From: Pseudoxanthobacter soli DSM 19599
GTDB taxonomy: Bacteria > Pseudomonadota > Alphaproteobacteria > Rhizobiales > Segnochrobactraceae
DNA: 55,197 nt
NCBI GenBank assembly: GCA_945898215.1
Contig: CAMDHY010000014.1
Location: forward strand, 1 to 55,197
Direction of reading: 5' to 3'
The first letter of the stretch is position 1. The number at the start of each line of letters is the position of its first letter. Made by a program: the position numbers and the translations under genes. Below, piece by piece: positions 1 to 7,894 of this stretch. Below the pieces are notes generated by a model. The model searched no databases. It worked only from the letters and a program-made list of their open reading frames with translations, and had not been told where the DNA came from.

Positions 1-92
1 AGAGCCTGCAGTCCTTCAAGCGCGCCGGCGCCGACGGCGTCCTCACCTACTTCGCCCCCTTCGTCGCGGACAAGCTGACGCGGGGGATGTGA
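1..92 (+). CDS. hemB: Delta-aminolevulinic acid dehydratase, C-terminal end (partial)
   Basis: Only the last 29 codons are inside the window, read in the frame starting at base 3 and ending with TGA at 90-92. The visible tail contains SFKRAGADGVLTYFAP, the typical C-terminal signature of HemB, which condenses two 5-aminolevulinate molecules to porphobilinogen in cytoplasmic heme synthesis. The family match is by recognition of this short tail only. The gene runs in the same direction as the cupin, toxin-antitoxin and threonine ammonia-lyase genes that follow. Confidence 0.85.
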   Translation, partial: SLQSFKRAGADGVLTYFAPFVADKLTRGM

Positions 93-174
93 GGGGGCCG
101 CGACACTGTCCCTCGTCGAGGGATAATCTCGGGGCGCAAGCACCCGACATGTCAGCGGCTGCGGGGGCGATCCG

Positions 175-660
175 ATGAGTGGCCGCAAGGCACCCAAGAT
201 GATTGCGATTCTGGCGTCGTCGGCACCGCCCCGCACGAAGCCGTCGACCTATCCGGAGCCCTTCTTCAGCCGCATGGCGAAGCGGGAAAAGCGGCCCCTG
301 GGCGATCTCTTCGGTCTCACCAACTTCGGGGTGAACCTGACGCGGCTCGCCCCCGGCGGGGAATCCGCGCTGCTGCACCGGCACAGCAAGCAGGACGAGT
401 TCGTCTACATCCTCGAGGGGGAGCCGACGCTCGTGACGGACAGCGAAGAAATCACCCTCTCCCCCGGCATGTGCGCCGGATTCCCCGCTGAGGGCATCGC
501 CCACCAGTTGGCGAACCGGACCGACCGTGACGTCGTCTATCTGGAGATCGGCGACCGCACCGCCGACGATGAAGGCAGCTACCCGAGCGACGATCTCAAG
601 GCGTCGCTCGGTCCCGACGGCACGTGGGTCTATACCCACAAGGATGGCCAGCCATACTGA
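175..660 (+). CDS. Cupin domain-containing protein
   Basis: A 161-residue cytoplasmic protein with a single cupin beta-barrel. Around residues 66-76 the motif LLHRHSKQDEF supplies the first cupin motif (two His, one Glu) that normally binds a metal; EFVYILEGEPTLVTD and SPGMCAGFPAEGIAHQLANR form the rest of the barrel, with the second-motif His in AHQL. The C-terminus (DDEGSYPSDDL, then WVYTHKDGQPY) is typical of small one-domain cupins often annotated as sugar or transcription-related cupins without proven substrate. ATG 175 was chosen; an in-frame ATG at 199 is an alternative start. No substrate can be deduced and neighbours give no pathway clue. Confidence 0.85.
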   Translation: MSGRKAPKMIAILASSAPPRTKPSTYPEPFFSRMAKREKRPLGDLFGLTNFGVNLTRLAPGGESALLHRHSKQDEFVYILEGEPTLVTDSEEITLSPGMCAGFPAEGIAHQLANRTDRDVVYLEIGDRTADDEGSYPSDDLKASLGPDGTWVYTHKDGQPY

Positions 661-812
661 CCGACAGATCGGACCCTCGAACCCGGTCTCGCCCGATGGC
701 GGGGCCAGTTTGGTGGCCGCCGCCGGCGGGTGTATCGTCCCGATCCGGGGACGGGTGTTCGGACCCACATGCTTGCCGCCCGACAGGCAGAACCCCGGTT
801 GGATCTGTCCCG

Positions 813-1109
813 ATGAGCGAAAACGCCCGCTCCGCGACTGTCACCGTGTCCCTGGAGGACGCGGAGGAAGGTCTGTCGGCGCTCGTCGAGCGCGCCGCGG
901 CCGGGGAGGAGATCGTCATCGAGAAGGCCGGCAAGCCGCGGGCGCGGCTGGTGGCGGTGGAAGCAGGCGCGGGTGAAGTATCCGTCACGACGACTTCCTT
1001 GCCCCCGCGCCCGCTGGGCAAGTATCGCGATGTGATCCGCGTCGGCCCTGACTTCGATGATCCCTTGCCAGAAGAAATCATGCGCTATTTTCGGGGCGAA
1101 GGCGATTGA
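813..1109 (+). CDS. Phd/YefM-family antitoxin of a type II toxin-antitoxin pair
   Basis: A 98-residue protein starting at ATG 813. Residues 8-50 (ATVTVSLEDAEEGLSALVER, then EIVIEKAGKPRARLV) are the N-terminal DNA-binding Phd/YefM fold: beta strand, helix, and the GKPRARLV strand. The C-terminal part, with KYRDVIRVGPDFDDPLPEEI, is the flexible segment that in this family docks on a PIN toxin and includes the recurrent DPLPEEI motif. Its end overlaps the next gene by 4 nt, so the two are translationally coupled. Expected to neutralise the downstream PIN nuclease and repress its own promoter; family knowledge, not shown here. Confidence 0.9.
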   Translation: MSENARSATVTVSLEDAEEGLSALVERAAAGEEIVIEKAGKPRARLVAVEAGAGEVSVTTTSLPPRPLGKYRDVIRVGPDFDDPLPEEIMRYFRGEGD

Positions 1110-1480
1110 GGCTCTTGCTCGACACCCATATCCTGATATGGGCGATGCAGCAGCCCGAGCGCCTGAGCCCCGATGCCCGAGCCGCCTTGGCCGACAGGCA
1201 GAACGAAATCCTGGTCCGTGCCGCGAGCGTCTGGGAAATCGCAATCAAGGTCGGGGCCGGCCGCCTTTCGTTTCCTGTGTCCGACATTGATGACATGCTG
1301 GCCGAAATGGGATTCGGCGTGGTCGAGGTTGCACCGCGGCACGCCGTCGAACTCCTCGCCCTCCCGCTTCTACACCGGGATCCCTTCGACCGCATGCTGA
1401 TCGCGCAGGCCCGCGCCGAGGGGCCAACGCTCGTCTCCGACGACGCCGCCATCCGCAGCTATGACGTAGCCCTGCTGTGA
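1106..1480 (+). CDS. PIN-domain toxin (ribonuclease) of a type II toxin-antitoxin pair
   Basis: A 124-residue PIN-domain protein beginning with a TTG at 1106 that overlaps the antitoxin stop (TTGA). MRLLLDTHILIWA gives the first catalytic Asp, ASVWEIAIK the conserved Glu, and HRDPFDRMLIAQA and LVSDDAAI the later acidic residues, so the acidic Mg-binding set of a PIN nuclease looks intact. This is the Sll0205-like/COG3744 branch that pairs with Phd-type antitoxins. The family cleaves RNA when free of antitoxin; the target is unknown. Unusually, its stop codon overlaps the start of a threonine ammonia-lyase gene, tying a toxin to a metabolic gene in one translational chain. Confidence 0.9.
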   Translation: MRLLLDTHILIWAMQQPERLSPDARAALADRQNEILVRAASVWEIAIKVGAGRLSFPVSDIDDMLAEMGFGVVEVAPRHAVELLALPLLHRDPFDRMLIAQARAEGPTLVSDDAAIRSYDVALL

Positions 1481-2718
1481 CCAAAGCCCCCCTCCGCTTG
1501 CCTACCCTCGACGACATCCGCGACGCCGCCACCCTCCTCGAGGGGCGGATCATCCGCACGCCGTGCCTGCCGGCGCCGAAGCTGTCGGCGCTGACCGGCG
1601 CCACCGTCAGCGTCAAGTACGAGAACCTGCAGGTCACCAACGCGTTCAAGGAGCGCGGCGCCTATGTGAGGCTCGCGGCGCTCACGCCCGAGGAGCGGGC
1701 GCGCGGCGTCATCGCCATGTCGGCCGGCAACCACGCCCAGGCTGTCGCCTATCACGCCCGCGGGCTCGGCGTACCGTCGACCATCGTCATGCCGGTGACG
1801 ACGCCGTTCGTGAAGGTGGCAGCCACCCGCGGCTATGGCGCCCGCGTCGTGCTCGCCGGCGAGGCGGTGGCGGAGGCGCACGAGGTGGCCGAGCGCATCG
1901 CCGCCGACGAGGGCCTCGTCTGGGTGCACCCCTATGATGATTTCGACGTCATCCGCGGCCAGGGTACCGTCGCGCTCGAGATGCTCGCCGACGATCCGCA
2001 CCTCGATACCCTGGTGGTGCCGGTCGGCGGCGGCGGGCTCATCGCCGGCATGGCGACGGCGGCGAAGGCGCTCAATCCGCGCATCCGCATCGTCGGCGTC
2101 GAGGCGGCGCTCTATCCGGCGCTGTGGGCGGCCCTGCGCGGCGAGGAGGCAGCCTGCGGCGGCAATACGCTGGCCGAGGGCATCGCGGTGAAGTCGGTCG
2201 GCCGGCTGCCGCTCGCCATCGCCCGCACCCTCGTCGACGACGTCGTGCTGGTCGACGAGGTCCACCTCGAGCGCGCCGTCAACGCCTTCCTGACGCTGCA
2301 GAAGACGATGGCCGAGGGCGCCGGCGCCGCCGGCCTCGCGGCCCTGCTGGCGAGCCCGGAGCGTTTCACCGGCCACCGCGTCGGCCTCGTGCTGTGCGGC
2401 GGCAACATCGACCCGCGCATCCTCGCCGGCATCATGATCCGCGAACTCGCCCGCGCCGAGCAGATCGTCGCCGTGCGCGTGACGACGCCCGACCGCCCCG
2501 GCGTGCTCGGCGAGATCACCACCATCATCGGCGCGCTCGGCGGCAACATCCTGCAGGTGTCGCACCACCGCACCTTCCTCAGCGTGCCGGCGAAGGGCAC
2601 CTCGGTCGACATCTCCTTCGAGACGCGCGACGGCGCCCACGCCGCCGAGATCGTCGCGGCCCTCGAGGCCCGCCGCCTCACCGTCGCCCGCCTGCCGGCC
2701 GACGAGGTGCTGCCCTAG
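1477..2718 (+). CDS. ilvA: Threonine ammonia-lyase, ACT-domain form
   Basis: A 413-residue PLP enzyme that deaminates L-threonine to 2-oxobutanoate and ammonia, feeding isoleucine synthesis or threonine catabolism. TNAFKERGA carries the PLP lysine (K58), MSAGNHAQ and the glycine loop VPVGGGGLIAGM bind the substrate and the PLP phosphate, and from about residue 333 the segment VRVTTPDRPGVLGEIT opens a C-terminal ACT regulatory domain. Length fits the medium form with one ACT domain rather than the longer two-ACT biosynthetic IlvA. The start is GTG 1477, overlapping the toxin stop by 4 nt (GTGA). An internal start further downstream would lose the PLP domain and is not favoured. Confidence 0.93.
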   Translation: MTKAPLRLPTLDDIRDAATLLEGRIIRTPCLPAPKLSALTGATVSVKYENLQVTNAFKERGAYVRLAALTPEERARGVIAMSAGNHAQAVAYHARGLGVPSTIVMPVTTPFVKVAATRGYGARVVLAGEAVAEAHEVAERIAADEGLVWVHPYDDFDVIRGQGTVALEMLADDPHLDTLVVPVGGGGLIAGMATAAKALNPRIRIVGVEAALYPALWAALRGEEAACGGNTLAEGIAVKSVGRLPLAIARTLVDDVVLVDEVHLERAVNAFLTLQKTMAEGAGAAGLAALLASPERFTGHRVGLVLCGGNIDPRILAGIMIRELARAEQIVAVRVTTPDRPGVLGEITTIIGALGGNILQVSHHRTFLSVPAKGTSVDISFETRDGAHAAEIVAALEARRLTVARLPADEVLP

Positions 2719-2805
2719 GCCGGCCGTGCCGCGGCGTTTGAAAACCGCGACTGCCGTCCCCATCTCGTGTCGCGTACGGACGATGCCCTTTCGTGGAGGA
2801 CGAGG

Positions 2806-3306
2806 ATGAGCGACGTGATCGGCACCGGGAGCAGCGGCGTGCGGGCCGACGTCTTCGATCCGGTCGCGCAGCCCGAGCTCTTCGAGGGCCTGCGCTGGCG
2901 CCGGACGATGGCCTTCGTCGTCGACGTGGCGATGGTCGGCACCCTGTTCATGATCGCCGCCTTCGCGGTGTTCTTCCTGGGCCTGCTCACCCTCGGGCTC
3001 GGGTGGATGCTCTATTTCATCCTCTGGCAGGCGGTGGCGCTGCTCTACACCGCCTTCACCCTCGGCGGTCCCTCCTCGGCGACGCCGGGCATGCGGCTGA
3101 TGGGCATCGAGATGCGGCTCTGGTACGGCGACAAGGCCTATCCGCTGCTGGCGGCCGCCCACGTCATCGCCTTCTGGCTGTCGATCTCGTTCCTGACGCC
3201 GTTCGTGCTCGTCGTGTCGCTCCTCAACGAGCGCAAGCGGCTCCTGCACGACATCGTGCTCGGCACCGTGGTGGTGAACAGCAGCGCCCTCCCCCGCGGG
3301 CGCTGA
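2806..3306 (+). CDS. RDD family membrane protein
   Basis: A 166-residue inner-membrane protein. The start at ATG 2806 is set by a strong ribosome site (GGAGGACGAGG just upstream) rather than an upstream in-frame ATG at 2767. The motif LRWRRTMAFVVDVAMVG contains the Arg-Asp-Asp type signature near the first membrane segment, followed by segments around residues 41-75, 85-100 and 125-150 and the GMRLMGIEMR and RKRLLHDIVLGTVVV stretches conserved in RDD proteins. Function of the family is not settled; some members act in ion exchange. In related genomes RDD genes often sit beside hemB and bpt, as here. Confidence 0.88.
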   Translation: MSDVIGTGSSGVRADVFDPVAQPELFEGLRWRRTMAFVVDVAMVGTLFMIAAFAVFFLGLLTLGLGWMLYFILWQAVALLYTAFTLGGPSSATPGMRLMGIEMRLWYGDKAYPLLAAAHVIAFWLSISFLTPFVLVVSLLNERKRLLHDIVLGTVVVNSSALPRGR

Positions 3307-3703
3307 TCACGCCTGGCGCCAGGGGAGCCGGTCGCCCTTACCGGTTTGCCGTTCCCCCACGCTCGCCAACCCGTCGCACTGACACCGCACGGCCGGCACC
3401 GGCCGTGCTCCTGGTCGCACGCGGCCTCGTTCGGTGCTTTGCGCCCCGCTTCGCCGGGACGCGTGCGGCTAACCTTCCCGTCTCGGGGCCGGGGCCCTAT
3501 ACCCGTGACGGCGTTCAGCGCGCCGGCTCGCCTCTCATCCTCCCGGTGAGGCCGAGCTTCACGCCCGTCGCACCTTGGGTTTATGGTCTGTGGGGCGGCA
3601 GCCGCGACTCGTCGCGGGGCTTGGGTACGAAACTTGAATCGTCGAGAAGCGCCGAAGGCGCCGGTCACGCGACCGGGGCGGCGGTCGGGCCGGCGAGGCA
3701 TTG
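3307..3703 (+). other. Gene-free interval between the RDD gene and bpt
   Basis: About 400 bases with no credible coding sequence: the short open frames here have no ribosome site and no recognisable composition. The interval holds one perfect 10-bp inverted repeat (3387-3408, listed separately). A more AT-rich patch near 3625-3650 could contain the bpt promoter, but no clear -35/-10 pair was found. Confidence 0.6.
3387..3408. repeat. Perfect inverted repeat, 10-bp arms
   Basis: GCACGGCCGG and CCGGCCGTGC are separated by only two bases. There is no U run after the stem on either strand, so it is not a canonical intrinsic terminator, but its place just after the RDD gene suggests an end-of-transcript or mRNA-protecting hairpin. 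Confidence 0.6.
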
Positions 3704-4447
3704 ATGACGCGGCACTATTCCGACAACCCGCAGTTCTATCTGACGGCGCCCTCGCCCTGCCCCTATCTGCCGGGGCGGATGGAGCGCAAGGTGTTCACCC
3801 ACCTCGTCGGCGACCGCGCCTCGGCGCTCAACGACGTGCTCACCCAGGGCGGCTTCCGCCGCAGCCAGAACATCGCCTACCGCCCGGCCTGCGAGGGCTG
3901 CCGGTCCTGCATCTCGGTGCGGGTGGTGGTCGACGAGTTCGAATGGACGTCGTCGTTCAAGCGCACCGCCCGCGCCAACGATGACCTCGTCGGCGTCGAG
4001 TTGCCCACCGCTCCCTCGTCCGAACAGTATTCTCTCTTCCGCCGCTACCTCGATGCCCGCCACGCCAGCGGCGGCATGGCCGACATGTCGGTGCTCGACT
4101 ACGCCATGATGGTCGAGGACACCCACGTCGACACCCTCGTCGTCGAGTACCGCCGCCGGGGGCCGGACACCGCCATCAATGGCCGCGGCCGCGGCCCGCT
4201 GGTCGCCGTCAGCCTGACCGATCGCCTCGCCGACGGGCTGTCGATGGTCTACTCCTTCTATGATCCTGAGCCGGCCGACCGCGGCCTCGGCACCTTCATG
4301 ATCCTCGACCACATCCGCCGCGCGCGGGCCGCCGGGCTGCCTTACGTCTATCTCGGCTACTGGGTCGAGGATTCGCGGAAGATGGGTTACAAGGCCCGCT
4401 TCCGCCCGCAGGAGCACCTCGGGCCGCGTGGCTGGGAGCGGGCCTGA
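3704..4447 (+). CDS. bpt: Aspartate/glutamate leucyltransferase (arginyltransferase homologue)
   Basis: A 247-residue cytoplasmic aminoacyl-tRNA-protein transferase that adds Leu to proteins with N-terminal Asp or Glu, marking them for ClpS/ClpAP degradation. [17 protein letters not shown], the Cys-rich segment [26 protein letters not shown] and the C-terminal [18 protein letters not shown] and [13 protein letters not shown] are all family hallmarks. Length is normal. ATG 3704 gives [10 protein letters not shown]; a TTG one codon earlier (3701) is possible. It stands alone after a 400-base gap. Confidence 0.95.
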   Translation: MTRHYSDNPQFYLTAPSPCPYLPGRMERKVFTHLVGDRASALNDVLTQGGFRRSQNIAYRPACEGCRSCISVRVVVDEFEWTSSFKRTARANDDLVGVELPTAPSSEQYSLFRRYLDARHASGGMADMSVLDYAMMVEDTHVDTLVVEYRRRGPDTAINGRGRGPLVAVSLTDRLADGLSMVYSFYDPEPADRGLGTFMILDHIRRARAAGLPYVYLGYWVEDSRKMGYKARFRPQEHLGPRGWERA

Positions 4448-4531
4448 CCGCAACCGACCGTCGCTGCCCCGCCGAGGCACGCGCCCGGAAGACCCCTCCC
4501 GCCGCCGTCCCGCGCGGCTCTGAGCGCCGCC

Positions 4532-5971
4532 ATGCACGATCCCCTCCCCGCTCATGCCACCGATTCGACGGGCGCTGCCGCCGTTGACGCCGGGCCGCCC
4601 AGCTGGGGCGAGCTCGTGTTCGGTCGTTACGCCCTCGCCTCGGCGATCCTCTGCCTCGGCGTCGGCACCCACGCGCTGAACTGGTTCCTCGTCGCCACCG
4701 CCGTACCCACGGCGGTAATGGAGATCGGCGGCGCCGCCCACGTCAGCTGGGCGACCGCCGTCTACCTCGTCTTCGGCATCGTCGGCGCGGCGCTCGCCGG
4801 CGACCTCAAGACACGGTTCGGTGGGCGCACCGTCATGGTCGCCTGCGCCATTGTCCTGATCGTCTCGACCGCACTCGCCGCCGAGGCGCCCACCTATCCA
4901 CTGTTCCTCGTCGGCCGCTCGGTGCAGGGCTTCGTCGAGGGCGTCGTGCTGGCACTCTGCTACGTCTTGATCGCCGACGTCTTTCCGGCGCGCGCGCAGC
5001 CGCAGGTGTTCAGCTTCCTCGCCGCCGTCTGGGCGGTGGCGACGCTCGCCGGGCCGGCGATGGCCGGTGTCCTCATCGAGTTCGCCTCTTGGCGGATCGC
5101 CGTCTGGGTGACGGTGGTGCCGGCGGCGGCATTGCTCGTGCTGTCGGCGCGTGCCCTGCCGGGACGGGTCGGGCCTCCGTCCGGGCCCTGGCGACCGCCC
5201 CTCCTGCGCCTTGCGCTGTTGTGGCTCGGCGCCATGGCGATCTGCGTCGCAGCAGTCCTGGAGACGGTGCTGACGGCGAGCCTGCTCGCCGCCGCCTCGA
5301 TCGCGCTCTTCGTCTTCGGCCTGATGCTCGACAAGCGGTCGGCGCGGCGGCTCTTTCCCGCCCGGCTGCTGCACGTCGCCGACGCGGCGCCGGCCGGGCT
5401 GTGGGTGATCGGCCTGATGATGTTCGCCGAGACGGCGATCCCGGTGTTCGCCGCCTTCACGGTGCAGGTCGGCTTCGGCACCGGGCCGCTCGTCGCCGGC
5501 CAGGTCGCCTCGATCCCGGCGCTCGCCTGGTCGGCCGCCGCCTTCGCCGTCGCCCGCCTCACCGGCCGTGCCTCGGACGTCTGCATCCTCGGCGGGCCGG
5601 TGCTGCTGATCGGCGGGCTGGTGCTGACGGCAGTCGGCGTCGCCGGGCTCCAGATGGCGCCCTTCGTCGTCGGGCTGATCGCCGCCGGCGCCGGCTTCGG
5701 CATCAGCCACGGCTTCCTCAGCCAGCGCCTGATGGCCGCCGCCGCCCCCGGCGAGACGTCAGTCACGTCCGGGGCGATCCCGGCGCTCGAGGGCGTCGGC
5801 TCGGCCTTCGGTGCCGCCGCCGCCGGCCTCGCCGCCGCCGCCGCCGGCTTCGAAGGCACCGCGGCGAGCGTGCCCGCCCTCGCCTGGGTGTTCGCCTGCG
5901 GCGCCCTCGTCAGCCTTTTGACGCTGGCCCTGTCGGTCCGCTTCGTCACCGCAACGCGCCCGCCGGCCTGA
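4532..5971 (+). CDS. Major facilitator superfamily transporter
   Basis: A 479-residue polytopic inner-membrane protein. After a ~30-residue soluble N-terminus come hydrophobic segments through the whole length, probably 12-14 helices. GDLKTRFGGRTVM near residue 90 is the MFS motif A between helices 2 and 3, followed by FLVGRSVQGFVEG and, in helix 5, AGPAMAGVLIEFASWRIAVWV, which resembles motif C of drug/H+ antiporters. It therefore looks like an exporter of the DHA type, but no substrate can be read. Its stop is 6 bases from the stop of the convergent sulfatase-family gene. Confidence 0.88.
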   Translation: MHDPLPAHATDSTGAAAVDAGPPSWGELVFGRYALASAILCLGVGTHALNWFLVATAVPTAVMEIGGAAHVSWATAVYLVFGIVGAALAGDLKTRFGGRTVMVACAIVLIVSTALAAEAPTYPLFLVGRSVQGFVEGVVLALCYVLIADVFPARAQPQVFSFLAAVWAVATLAGPAMAGVLIEFASWRIAVWVTVVPAAALLVLSARALPGRVGPPSGPWRPPLLRLALLWLGAMAICVAAVLETVLTASLLAAASIALFVFGLMLDKRSARRLFPARLLHVADAAPAGLWVIGLMMFAETAIPVFAAFTVQVGFGTGPLVAGQVASIPALAWSAAAFAVARLTGRASDVCILGGPVLLIGGLVLTAVGVAGLQMAPFVVGLIAAGAGFGISHGFLSQRLMAAAAPGETSVTSGAIPALEGVGSAFGAAAAGLAAAAAGFEGTAASVPALAWVFACGALVSLLTLALSVRFVTATRPPA

Positions 5972-5977
5972 GCCGGC

Positions 5978-7513
5978 TCAGCGCGCGTCGACGACGCCCC
6001 CGGCCGTCAGCGCGAGCCCCGTCGGTCGCCGGTCGAGATGGCAGGCCCGCCAGGCGAGCAGCGCCTCGGCCTCGCCGAGCCGCACTCCTGCCATCGCCAG
6101 GTCGTCCGCCCGGTCGACCGTCTCCGCCGGATCGTCCGCAAGATCGAACAGCAGCGGCGGCAGGCCGGCGAAGTGGACGTACTTGAAGCGCTCGCCGCGC
6201 TGCACGGTGAGAGAGCAGGCGTCGAGCGGCAGCCCCAGCATCGCCTGCGCCCGGCCGCTCGCCACCTCGCGAAAGTCGTATTCCCAGTGCACCGCCGTCC
6301 GCCACCCGGCCGGCGTCTCGCCGCCCTCGAGGAAGGGCAGCAGCGACGCCCCGTCGAGGTGTCCCGGCACCGGAAGGCCGGCGAGGCCGAGCAGCGTTGG
6401 CACCACGTCAACCGCCTCGGTGAAGGCGGCCACCCGGCGACCGTGAGCATCGGGTGTGCGGGGATCGGCGACGATCAGCGGCACATGGTAGGCGGCCTCG
6501 AAGAAGCCGTACTTGCCCACCGTCCAGTGGTCGCCCATCAGTTCGCCGTGGTCGGAGGTGAAGACGACGACGGTGTCCTCCGCCATGCCGGCCTCGGCGA
6601 GGAGGCCCAGCATCCGGCCGATCTCGGCGTCCACCTCCGCGATCATGCCGAAATAGACCGCCCGCAGCACCCGGAAGTCCGCGTCCGTCCAGTCGGCGAC
6701 GCGGCCGTCGCCGGCACCGATGACGTAGTGGCTGCCCGCCCGCGTGACGTCCTGCCAGTAGGCGACGAGCGGGTGTAGCGCGCGCTCGTCCGCGGCACTC
6801 GCCCGCCGGCGGAAGTCCGGCCCGCCTTCGGGCTCGAACATCGTGTTGTAGGGCGCCGGCACGATATAGGGCGGGTGCGGGCGCAGGAACGAGACGTGGG
6901 CGAACCACGGCCGGCCCGGCCGCTGTTCGGTGAGCCAGTCGGCGAAGGTGTCGACCACGAAGGCCGTCTCCGTCTCGCCGGCACCGTAGACCGGCGGCGC
7001 GTTCGTCGGTCGCGGCCCCGCCCCGCCGACCGGCCGGTAAATGTCCCACGGGTCCGCGGGAACCGGATAGCCGCGCCGTTTCAGCCAGGCGAGCCACGGG
7101 CCGTTGTGCTCGGGCAACCGCAGCCGCGCCGTGAAGCCCGGCAGCACCCCCTCGTAGGTCTTGAGCCACGGGTCGTCGCCTTCGGTGGTGCGCGGGTCGA
7201 TCGACTGGTCGGTGTAGCCGAACAGGGTCGCGTCGTAGCCGCCGCGCCGGGCCATGCGGGCGATGGTGTCGTGGCGGGCGTCGAGCGGCGTGCCGTTGCG
7301 CACCACCCGGTTGGTCATCTGGTAGAGCCCCGTGTAGAGGCACGCACGCGCCGGCGAACACGGCGCCGCGTTGGCGTAGTGGCGGGCGAACGTCACCCCG
7401 CGGGCGGCCAGCGCATCGAGATGCGGCATCGCCACCGGCATGGCGCCAAGGGCGCCGAGGCAGTCGCCTCGCCACTGGTCAGCGGTGACGAACAGCAGGT
7501 TCGGACGGGACAT
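5978..7513 (-). CDS. Sulfatase-fold hydrolase resembling phosphonate monoester hydrolase / phosphodiesterase
   Basis: A 511-residue alkaline-phosphatase-superfamily enzyme. NLLFVTADQWRGDCLG supplies the N-terminal metal Asp pair, CSPARACLYTGLYQ (C52) is the C-x-P-x-R motif whose Cys becomes formylglycine, and VFTSDHGELMGDH gives the later metal Asp-His. No signal peptide is seen, so it should act in the cytoplasm. Several segments (TGLYQMTNRVVRNGTPLD, FLRPHPPYIVPAPYNTMF, VHWEYDFREVASG, FKYVHFAGLPPLLFDL) recall, from memory, the rhizobial phosphonate monoester hydrolases more than sulfate-ester sulfatases. The start MSRPN was chosen because GGGGGAG lies 7 bases upstream. It is divergent from an ABC importer and shares an intergenic Pho-box-like site with it, which fits a phosphorus-scavenging role. 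Exact substrate unproven. Confidence 0.85.
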   Translation of the reverse strand: MSRPNLLFVTADQWRGDCLGALGAMPVAMPHLDALAARGVTFARHYANAAPCSPARACLYTGLYQMTNRVVRNGTPLDARHDTIARMARRGGYDATLFGYTDQSIDPRTTEGDDPWLKTYEGVLPGFTARLRLPEHNGPWLAWLKRRGYPVPADPWDIYRPVGGAGPRPTNAPPVYGAGETETAFVVDTFADWLTEQRPGRPWFAHVSFLRPHPPYIVPAPYNTMFEPEGGPDFRRRASAADERALHPLVAYWQDVTRAGSHYVIGAGDGRVADWTDADFRVLRAVYFGMIAEVDAEIGRMLGLLAEAGMAEDTVVVFTSDHGELMGDHWTVGKYGFFEAAYHVPLIVADPRTPDAHGRRVAAFTEAVDVVPTLLGLAGLPVPGHLDGASLLPFLEGGETPAGWRTAVHWEYDFREVASGRAQAMLGLPLDACSLTVQRGERFKYVHFAGLPPLLFDLADDPAETVDRADDLAMAGVRLGEAEALLAWRACHLDRRPTGLALTAGGVVDAR

Positions 7514-7894
7514 CGCGGCACTCCCCCGGCGAGGCACCGCCGGGTGCCCTCCGCGCCTCCCATGCCGCCGCCGCGCGGCGCGCGCAAGTCCGCCAATGCG
7601 GCCTCGGCGACCGCGCCTGTCACACGGTCGTCACCGGTGGCCTCTAGCGCATGCCGGGTGTGGTGGGTGCCGTGGCGTAAAGATAACGGGGCCGGGCACA
7701 GGCCCTTCGAAGGCCGTACGCGGACGCGATTGCCAGCCGTCGTCGCCTTCTCCTAAAGTGACAATTTCATGACGAAATTATGACACGCGTGCGTTCCCGC
7801 GCCGCCTGCCATCCGATCATCGCACCGCACCAGTATCCGCATGACCGCGATGGACGGCCCCCCGCCCTGTCGCCCAGGTTGAGGAAAACGACAC
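7514..7894. other. Divergent intergenic region between the hydrolase and the ABC importer
   Basis: About 380 bases separating two genes transcribed away from each other, so promoters for both should lie here. The part near 7750-7790 is markedly more AT-rich than its surroundings and holds the Pho-box-like repeats. No open frame here has a ribosome site or a recognisable product. Confidence 0.7.
7758..7786 (-). promoter_or_regulatory. Pho-box-like site, three 7-bp direct repeats at 11-bp spacing
   Basis: Read on the minus strand the site contains GTGTCAT (7780-7786), TCGTCAT (7769-7775) and TTGTCAC (7758-7764), each followed by a 4-base AT-rich spacer. This is the 7+4 layout of the PhoB box (CTGTCAT, four bases, CTGTCAC). 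The orientation points to the hydrolase gene, but in a divergent region it could serve both transcription units. The site is ~110 bases before the binding-protein gene and ~245 before the hydrolase gene. Identification is by eye; no -10 hexamer at ideal distance stands out. Confidence 0.7.

Noticed and set aside
1459-3249. Long minus-strand open frame (596 codons) opposite threonine ammonia-lyase
   Set aside because: It is antisense to a well-conserved PLP enzyme, is rich in Arg, Glu and His from high-GC reverse reading, and has no family signature.
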